Origin: IMCC26077 sp964561165
GTDB lineage: Bacteria > Actinomycetota > Actinomycetes > Nanopelagicales > Nanopelagicaceae
Assembly (NCBI GenBank): GCA_964561165.1
Contig: CAZLOJ010000013.1
Coordinates: 1 to 28,347, forward strand
DNA length: 28,347 nt
Direction of reading: 5' to 3'
Positions 23,200 to 28,347 of the stretch are shown piece by piece (the first letter of the stretch is position 1; each line of letters begins with the position of its first letter). The notes beneath the pieces are model-generated. The model did no database searches, had not been told where the DNA came from, and worked only from the letters and a program-made list of their open reading frames with translations. Position numbers and translations under genes: made by a program.

Positions 23200-24272
23200 T
23201 GTTTGGCAAGAAGCAAGCGCGACCTTGGCGCGGCGTTATCAATGAGTATAAGCACCGACTTCCCGTCTCTTCGAAGACCCCGATAGTCACGCTCAATGAA
23301 GGCGGCACACCGCTGGTCTATGCATGTGTGCTCTCTGAAATGTTAAATGGCGAAGTGTGGGTAAAAGTTGAAGGCTCGAATCCAACGGGTTCCTTTAAAG
23401 ATCGTGGCATGACGATGGCGATGAGTAAAGCCGCTGAAGATGGTGCGAAAGTTGTTGTCTGTGCATCAACAGGAAACACCAGTGCAAGTGCTGCCGCTTA
23501 CGCGACTAAGGCGGGAATGATTCCTGCAGTTTTAGTGCCACAGGGAAAGATTGCGATGGGCAAGCTAGCGCAAGCAGTTATTCACGGCGCGAAACTCTTG
23601 CAAGTAGATGGCAACTTCGATGATTGCTTGACGCTTGCTCGGCAACTTGCAGATAACTATCCAGTTGCACTTGTTAACTCGGTTAACCCATTTCGTTTGC
23701 AGGGTCAAAAGACTGCAGCTTTCGAGATCGTTGATACGTTGGGATTTGTGCCAGATATCCATGCTCTTCCAGTAGGAAATGCTGGAAACATCACGGCATA
23801 TTGGATGGGTTATAAGGAGTACCACCGCGATCGCATCGCCAAATCGCTACCGCAGATGTGGGGCTACCAAGCAGAGGGAGCAGCTCCAATCGTTCGCGGT
23901 GCGATAGTTGAGAAACCTGAGACCATCGCAACTGCAATTCGAATTGGAAACCCCGCTTCATGGAAGGAAGCAGAGGCAGCGCGCGATCAATCGCATGGGC
24001 GCATTGAATCGGTAACCGATGAGGAGATCTTGAGCGCCTATCGACTTATTGCGGGGCGAGAGGGAATCTTCTGCGAACCATCCTCTGCCGCTGGGCTTGC
24101 CGGATTACTCAAAGCAAAGGCCGCCGGTCGGTTACCAAAAAATCAGAAAATCGTGATTACCGTGACCGGCAATGGGTTAAAAGATGTGCAGTGGGCGCTC
24201 GAAGGCTCGGCAGACCCTATTGTTATCCCCGTCTCGCTAAGTGAAGCAGCAAAGGTTTTGGAGTTGTCCTAA
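23199..24272 (+). CDS. thrC: Threonine synthase
   Basis: ThrC converts O-phosphohomoserine to threonine with PLP. The 357-residue protein has the lysine K67 in NPTGSFKDRGM, STGNTSASAAAYATKAG, LPVGNAGNITAYW and the C-terminal VTGNGLKD. This is the short, class-2-like threonine synthase usual in actinobacteria. The ATG at 23199 follows a strong GGGGGGAG and overlaps the hom stop by one base; a TTG just upstream would add one Met and is less likely. The stop overlaps thrB (TAATG). Confidence 0.96.
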   Translation: MFGKKQARPWRGVINEYKHRLPVSSKTPIVTLNEGGTPLVYACVLSEMLNGEVWVKVEGSNPTGSFKDRGMTMAMSKAAEDGAKVVVCASTGNTSASAAAYATKAGMIPAVLVPQGKIAMGKLAQAVIHGAKLLQVDGNFDDCLTLARQLADNYPVALVNSVNPFRLQGQKTAAFEIVDTLGFVPDIHALPVGNAGNITAYWMGYKEYHRDRIAKSLPQMWGYQAEGAAPIVRGAIVEKPETIATAIRIGNPASWKEAEAARDQSHGRIESVTDEEILSAYRLIAGREGIFCEPSSAAGLAGLLKAKAAGRLPKNQKIVITVTGNGLKDVQWALEGSADPIVIPVSLSEAAKVLELS

Positions 24273-25201
24273 TGGTCTCTCGTCCGACATTTCGCGCTAC
24301 ACCGGTAACCGTTCGCGTCCCGGCAACAAGTGCAAATCTCGGCGCAGGTTTTGATTGCTTAGGTTTAGCTCTTGAGATTTATGATGGATATGCAGCTCAA
24401 GTGCTCGATGAACCTGGCTTGGATGTAGAAGTAGCTGGCGAAGGCGCGAATACCATTCGCACGGATGAAAAGAATCTAGTGATTTCATCTATGAATGCTG
24501 CATTCGATCACATGGGTGGTCGCCCGCGCGGATTAGCGCTCCGCGCGCTTAACGCGATTCCACATGGTCGAGGTCTTGGCTCCTCATCGAGCGCGATCAT
24601 CGGCGGGCTCTTTCTTGCACGTTCACTAGTCATCTCTGGCAGCGAACGCCTCAATGACAATGATCTTCTTGCGCTCGCGACCGAGATCGAAGGTCACCCT
24701 GACAACGTGGCCGCTGCTTTCCATGGTGGTGCGACTATCGCATGGGTTGAAGATGGTTCCGGTAAAGCAATTTCAATTCCCGTAGATATGCGAATCATGG
24801 CAATTGCATTTATACCCTCTGATTCAGGTGAGGTCGCGACCAAAAAAGCTCGAGCTCTTTTGCCTGAAACAATTCCGCATATTGATGCTGCTGTGAATAT
24901 CTCACGAAGCACTCTCATGGTTGAAGCGTTAGCTCGAAAACCAGAGTTGCTTTTTGCCGGAACGGAAGATCGTATTCATCAGTTTTATCGACAGGGTCAG
25001 ATGCCAAAGAGCTATGAATTGATGACTAAGCTCCGCGATGCGGGAGTACCAGCTTTCATCTCAGGTTCTGGGCCAACTGTCCTTGCGCTCCATTATGGAA
25101 ATATCGCCGATGCCCAAGAGATTGCGCGCGCTGGCGGAGATTCATTTACAACCCAGATTGTTGGAGTAAGCGCCCAAGGCGCACATATATATAACGGCTA
25201 G
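24272..25201 (+). CDS. thrB: Homoserine kinase
   Basis: ThrB phosphorylates homoserine, feeding ThrC. The 309-residue GHMP kinase has the N-terminal motif VRVPATSANLGAGFDCLGLAL. The ATP loop IPHGRGLGSSSSAIIGG lies at about 96-112, and the third motif AFISGSGPTVLAL near the C terminus. It is coupled to thrC by a one-base stop/start overlap and ends the argS-lysA-hom-thrC-thrB run. A set of alternative hairpins follows it. Confidence 0.96.
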   Translation: MVSRPTFRATPVTVRVPATSANLGAGFDCLGLALEIYDGYAAQVLDEPGLDVEVAGEGANTIRTDEKNLVISSMNAAFDHMGGRPRGLALRALNAIPHGRGLGSSSSAIIGGLFLARSLVISGSERLNDNDLLALATEIEGHPDNVAAAFHGGATIAWVEDGSGKAISIPVDMRIMAIAFIPSDSGEVATKKARALLPETIPHIDAAVNISRSTLMVEALARKPELLFAGTEDRIHQFYRQGQMPKSYELMTKLRDAGVPAFISGSGPTVLALHYGNIADAQEIARAGGDSFTTQIVGVSAQGAHIYNG

Positions 25202-25205
25202 CAGC

Positions 25206-25248
25206 GCTCCCGTTTTTCAGGGGAGCAGCCGTGATTTGCCTAGCTCCC
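25206..25248 (+). terminator. Mutually exclusive hairpins after thrB, possible attenuator or weak terminator
   Basis: GCTCCC at 25206-25211 can pair with GGGAGC at 25221-25226. The same middle segment can instead pair with GCTCCC at 25243-25248. No T tract follows either hairpin. The layout could end the thr transcript or make read-through into rho conditional. Function is inferred only from pairing. Confidence 0.4.
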
Positions 25249-25260
25249 GCCCCTGGGTGT

Positions 25261-25266
25261 TACGCT
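25261..25266 (+). promoter_or_regulatory. Putative -10 of a rho promoter
   Basis: TACGCT begins a 14-base stretch TACGCTTAAGCCCT that matches 13 of 14 bases of the rpmE promoter region at 27222-27235. A possible -35, TTGCCT (25236-25241), lies 19 bases upstream. This would give a rho leader of about 135 bases. Confidence 0.4.
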
Positions 25267-25407
25267 TAAGCCCTCGCTCCGGGATCTATCCCGAACCAGT
25301 CGAGAATCTAGAAAAATTAGCAGCCCTAAATATCTAGAAATCTGCGCGAAATCCTAAAAATTCCCAGCGCATCTTCAGATAAACCAAAGCATGATGAATG
25401 AGGCATA

Positions 25408-27156
25408 GTGAGTGAAGTAAGTACTCGAAAAGCAAAGCCAGCTGGCGATCTATCCGCCATGTTGTTGCCAGAGCTTCGTAAGGTCGCCACCCAATTGGGT
25501 ATCGAAGGCGCTGCGAAGTTAGCCAAAGGTGATTTAGTCCAGGCCATCGCCGATTTGCAAGCAGCCAATCGTGCTGCAGCAGCGAAGGAGAAAGAGGCGC
25601 GTCAACAGGAGCGTGATGAGCGCCGTAAAGAGCGGAATCAAAACCGCAACGAGAATTCGAAGCGTTCACAATCAAAAGGTGGCCGTAATGATGGCGATAC
25701 CGGTGATGATGGTGACGATGAGGATGACTCTGATGGCGATGGCGATGGCGAGGGCGATCGCGTGAATCAGCGCGAGAGCGGATCTCAGTCTGCAGAGCCA
25801 TCACGGGCAGGCGATTCCGATGATCGCTCTGGCGACCGTAACAACCGCGACCGCGGTAACAGAGATCGTGATAGTCGAGACCGCGATAGTCGAGATCGTG
25901 ATGGTGGCCGTCGAGATCGACACCGCGATCGGGGCGATCGGGGCGACCGGGGAGATAGAGGCGACCGTAATCGCGACCGAGGCGAACGGGATATGACCAT
26001 CCGAGAGGATGATGTCTTGATTCCCGTTGGTGGATTGCTCGACATTCTCGAGAATTATGCATTCGTGCGGACCGCAGGGTACCTGCCAAGTCCCAACGAT
26101 GTTTATGTATCGATGCAGCAAGTTCGACGATACGCATTGCGCAAAGGTGATGTGATCACTGGCGCTGTTCGTGAACCACGAGATGGTGAACGACGCGAGA
26201 AGTTCAATGCGCTGATTCGCTTGGACACAATCAATGGAATGGATCCGGAAGAGTCGCGCGATCGCGTTGAATTCAACAAGCTCACGCCGCTCTATCCGCA
26301 AGAGCGACTACGTCTTGAGACACAACCAAATATCTTAACTACTCGCGTTATTGATTTGATTGCGCCAATCGGTAAAGGACAACGTGGATTGATTGTCTCG
26401 CCACCAAAAGCTGGTAAGACTATGGTCCTCCAATCAATTGCCAATGCGATCACGACAAATAATCCAGAGTGTCACCTGATGGTGGTACTAGTTGATGAAC
26501 GTCCAGAAGAAGTTACTGATATGCAGCGCTCCGTCAAAGGTGAAGTCATTTCTTCGACGTTCGATCGTCCAGCAGAAGATCACACTACTGTGGCAGAACT
26601 TGCGATTGAACGTGCAAAGCGTCTAGTGGAATTAGGGCACGATGTCGTTGTGCTTCTCGATTCCATCACTCGCCTTGGTCGTGCGTACAACATTGCAGCT
26701 CCAGCAAGCGGACGAATTCTCTCCGGTGGCGTTGATTCAGCAGCGCTCTATCCACCAAAGAAGTTCTTCGGCGCCGCACGTAATATCGAAGATGGCGGTT
26801 CATTAACGATTCTTGCAACTGCGCTCATCGATACCGGTTCTCGTATGGACGAAGTGATCTTCGAAGAGTTCAAGGGCACTGGAAATATGGAGCTGAAGCT
26901 AGATCGCCGCATGGCTGATAAGCGAATCTTCCCGGCAGTTGATGTTGATGCTTCGGGTACTCGTAAGGAAGAGATCCTCATGGGAGCTGAAGAGCTCAAT
27001 ATCGTGTGGAAATTACGACGAGTGCTTCATGCTCTTGACCCACAACAAGCGCTCGAGCTTCTCCTTGAGAAGATGAAGGGAACCAAATCCAACGTGGAGT
27101 TCTTGATGCAGGTACAGAAGACCACGGTCGGACCAGGCTCAGAGAGCGATAAATAG
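25408..27156 (+). CDS. rho: Transcription termination factor Rho with long charged N-terminal insertion
   Basis: Rho is the hexameric RNA helicase that ends transcription. The 582-residue protein opens with a Rho_N helical domain (about 14-52). A disordered insert follows at about 60-200: first Lys/Arg/Glu-rich, then strongly acidic at about 95-117, then repeats of Arg-Asp. The RNA-binding cold-shock domain covers about 202-300 (LIPVGGLLDILENYAFVRT). The ATPase has Walker A PPKAGKT (332-338), VDERPEEVTDM, and Walker B VVVLLD ending at D418. Inserts of this kind are known in high-G+C Rho proteins such as that of Micrococcus luteus. The start is GTG 25408 with GAGG four bases upstream. Long antisense frames over the insert are shadows of its low complexity. 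Confidence 0.96.
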   Translation: MSEVSTRKAKPAGDLSAMLLPELRKVATQLGIEGAAKLAKGDLVQAIADLQAANRAAAAKEKEARQQERDERRKERNQNRNENSKRSQSKGGRNDGDTGDDGDDEDDSDGDGDGEGDRVNQRESGSQSAEPSRAGDSDDRSGDRNNRDRGNRDRDSRDRDSRDRDGGRRDRHRDRGDRGDRGDRGDRNRDRGERDMTIREDDVLIPVGGLLDILENYAFVRTAGYLPSPNDVYVSMQQVRRYALRKGDVITGAVREPRDGERREKFNALIRLDTINGMDPEESRDRVEFNKLTPLYPQERLRLETQPNILTTRVIDLIAPIGKGQRGLIVSPPKAGKTMVLQSIANAITTNNPECHLMVVLVDERPEEVTDMQRSVKGEVISSTFDRPAEDHTTVAELAIERAKRLVELGHDVVVLLDSITRLGRAYNIAAPASGRILSGGVDSAALYPPKKFFGAARNIEDGGSLTILATALIDTGSRMDEVIFEEFKGTGNMELKLDRRMADKRIFPAVDVDASGTRKEEILMGAEELNIVWKLRRVLHALDPQQALELLLEKMKGTKSNVEFLMQVQKTTVGPGSESDK

Positions 27157-27197
27157 TTAGCTAGAAGGCAGGTAGTTCCTGGTGTGGAGCGCACGGA

Positions 27198-27227
27198 TTG
27201 GCTCTGCGCCAGGGCTATCAGTACCCT
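27198..27227 (+). promoter_or_regulatory. Putative promoter of rpmE
   Basis: TTGGCT (27198-27203), an 18-base spacer and TACCCT (27222-27227) form a reasonable vegetative promoter. Arms AGGGCT (27211-27216) and AGCCCT (27230-27235) form an inverted repeat around the -10 and could be an operator. Transcription would start near 27234. Confidence 0.5.
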
Positions 27228-27240
27228 TAAGCCCTTACGA

Positions 27241-27284
27241 ATTACTGGCTCACGGGAGCGTGCAAGCGAGCTCGACCCAGTGAT
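27241..27284 (+). promoter_or_regulatory. Candidate ribosomal protein L31 leader RNA
   Basis: ATTACTGG (27241-27248) pairs with CCAGTGAT (27277-27284) in eight pairs including one wobble. It encloses the small hairpin CACG-GGAG-CGTG (27251-27262). The structure begins just after the predicted transcript start and ends 15 bases before the rpmE Shine-Dalgarno. L31 leaders that let the protein control its own synthesis have been described in several bacterial groups, including actinobacteria. Whether this one fits that consensus was not tested. Confidence 0.45.
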
Positions 27285-27309
27285 GTGAAATATGAAATGG
27301 AGTATGACA

Positions 27310-27528
27310 ATGAAGGCTGAGATTCATCCAGAGTATGTCGAGACAACTGTCTCCTGCTCATGTGGCGCAACATTCACCACGCGCTCTACTGCAAAGAGCG
27401 GCGCAATTTCTGTTGATGTTTGTTCTGTCTGCCACCCGTTCTACACCGGCAAGCAACGCATCCTTGATACTGGTGGACGAGTTGCACGCTTCGAAGAGCG
27501 TTTGAAGAAGTCAGCTAACAAAAAGTAA
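27310..27528 (+). CDS. rpmE: 50S ribosomal protein L31, zinc-binding type
   Basis: A 72-residue ribosomal protein. MKAEIHPEYVETTVSCSCG, then CSVCHPFYTGKQRILDTGGRV, is the standard L31 pattern. The Cys residues in CSCG and CSVCH are those of the zinc-binding (C+) form, which can serve as a zinc store and is replaced by a C- paralogue under zinc limitation in some bacteria. The start ATG 27310 has GGAG seven bases upstream (27299-27302). The upstream ATG at 27292 would add six residues (MKWSMT) and overlap the ribosome site, so it is rejected. A strong terminator follows. Confidence 0.95.
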   Translation: MKAEIHPEYVETTVSCSCGATFTTRSTAKSGAISVDVCSVCHPFYTGKQRILDTGGRVARFEERLKKSANKK

Positions 27529-27536
27529 CTTTCCTT

Positions 27537-27580
27537 AAACCGCACCTTCGCCTGCGCTCGCAGGCTGGTGCGGTTTTTTT
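27537..27580 (+). terminator. Intrinsic terminator after rpmE
   Basis: AAACCGCACC (27537-27546) pairs with GGTGCGGTTT (27567-27576). An inner stem GCCTGC/GCAGGC caps it, and a run of seven T (27574-27580) follows. It is the clearest terminator in the window. It separates rpmE from prfA, which then needs its own promoter or read-through. Confidence 0.92.
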
Positions 27581-27602
27581 ATTCGAGGGGTGAATTAGAA
27601 CA

Positions 27603-28347
27603 GTGACTAGTAGCTCAGCTAGCGATCGATTTGCTAGTGCAGATGATCTCGTTGCAGAGCACGCGAGCATTGAAGCGCAATTGGCAGATCCATCTATCCA
27701 TGGTGATAGTGGGAAAGCGCGCCAGTTAGGCAAACGCTACGCGCAACTTGGTCCAATTGTTGCTGGCTATAAACGGTGGCGAGCAGCAAACGAAGATTTG
27801 GCTGCAGCGCGCGAGTTGGCAAAAGAAGATGAATCTTTCGCTGCAGAAATTCCACAATTAGAAGTCGGAGAAACAGAGGCAGCACAAGCGCTAGAAGAGT
27901 TATTACTTCCGCGCGACCCTAATGATGATCGCGATGTGATTATGGAAATTAAGGCAGGAGCAGGAGGAGAGGAGTCTGCACTTTTCGCAGGCGACCTCCT
28001 TCGTATGTATTTACGGTATGCCGAGGTTCAGGGCTGGAAAGCAGAAATTATTGATGCCACGGAGAGTGATTTAGGTGGCTACAAGGATGTTTCCATCGCA
28101 ATTAAAAGTAAGGGCGTGGTCGAGCCAGGTCGAGCGCCATATGCCAAATTGAAATTTGAAGGTGGCGTTCATCGAGTGCAACGAGTTCCAGAGACAGAAT
28201 CGCAGGGACGTATTCACACTTCTGCCGCCGGAGTACTCGTCCTACCTGAGGCGGATGAAATCGATGTGGAATTAAATATGAGTGATGTTCGGGTCGATGT
28301 CTATCGATCGAGCGGCCCTGGCGGACAGAGCGTTAACACCACAGATA
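27603..28347 (+). CDS. prfA: Peptide chain release factor 1 (3' end outside window)
   Basis: RF1 reads UAA and UAG and triggers peptide release. The visible 248 codons hold the N-terminal helical domain and IKAGAGGEESALFAGDLLRMY. They also hold the codon-recognition tripeptide P-x-T as P-E-T in RVPETESQGRIHT, and the catalytic GGQ at residues 240-242 (SSGPGGQSVNTTD). Stop recognition by PxT marks RF1 rather than RF2, which has SPF. The only in-frame start is GTG 27603; an in-frame stop lies five codons upstream. GAGGGG is about 12 bases upstream, a long spacing. About 110 residues are missing at the window edge. Confidence 0.95.
   Translation, partial: MTSSSASDRFASADDLVAEHASIEAQLADPSIHGDSGKARQLGKRYAQLGPIVAGYKRWRAANEDLAAARELAKEDESFAAEIPQLEVGETEAAQALEELLLPRDPNDDRDVIMEIKAGAGGEESALFAGDLLRMYLRYAEVQGWKAEIIDATESDLGGYKDVSIAIKSKGVVEPGRAPYAKLKFEGGVHRVQRVPETESQGRIHTSAAGVLVLPEADEIDVELNMSDVRVDVYRSSGPGGQSVNTTD

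Noticed and set aside
25840..25990. Short repeats in rho as a CRISPR-like array
   Set aside because: The units have no regular repeat and spacer structure and encode the Arg-Asp tract in frame.
25334..26137. 267-codon His/Arg-rich minus-strand frame, and other long antisense frames over rho
   Set aside because: They are shadows of the repetitive charged linker of Rho and have no domain pattern.

Overview
This window is a dense stretch of chromosome from an actinobacterium. Gene order argues for this more than any single gene. The run clpS, DUF2017, mec, cysO, cysM, murI, rph, rdgB matches the Mycobacterium tuberculosis Rv1331-Rv1341 neighbourhood with a few genes missing. The run argS, lysA, hom, thrC, thrB, rho, rpmE, prfA is the classic actinobacterial amino-acid/rho block. 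Base composition looks near half G+C, low for the phylum. There is a proton-pumping rhodopsin of actinorhodopsin type, and intergenic spaces are very short. Together these suggest a streamlined freshwater lineage such as the Nanopelagicales (acI) or a similar group. That placement is inference. A 100-N scaffold gap shows that this is a draft or metagenome assembly.

Layout. 1-700: the 3' end of an unrecognised gene, a short hairpin, and a complete tmRNA gene (ssrA). 702-2528: a large secreted protein of unknown function. 2610-4225 (minus): one DUF222/HNH endonuclease-like gene, split on paper by 100 Ns whose two flanks are the same 55 bases. 4455-5468: a pirin. 5476-9329 (minus): a tight operon of argF followed by three transhydrogenase genes, pntAA, pntAB and pntB. 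9459-12533: a DUF3039 protein, a secreted GH18 glycosidase-like protein, clpS and DUF2017. 12599-13366 (minus): the rhodopsin, behind a shared bidirectional terminator. 13611-17453: the CysO/CysM cysteine pathway with its JAMM peptidase, then murI, rph and rdgB. 17462-18670 (minus): an MFS exporter. 18699-18782 (minus): tRNA-Leu(UAG). 18837-25201: argS, lysA, hom, thrC and thrB, with stops and starts mostly overlapping. 25408-28347: rho with a long charged linker, rpmE with a structured leader, a strong terminator, and the first 248 codons of prfA.

How it fits together. The rhodopsin and the transhydrogenase both work on the proton gradient: one can build it with light and the other can spend it to make NADPH. 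The cysteine block makes cysteine from O-phosphoserine using a protein-bound thiocarboxylate. The lysA/hom/thrC/thrB block serves the aspartate family of amino acids. Several operon-leading or internal genes have a TAnnnT hexamer exactly 6 or 7 bases before the start codon and no Shine-Dalgarno sequence, which suggests leaderless transcripts. I saw no CRISPR array, prophage, insertion sequence or complete defence system. The less ordinary items are the false gap, the CysO tail, the rhodopsin placement, the argS/tRNA-Leu promoter palindrome and the rpmE leader.
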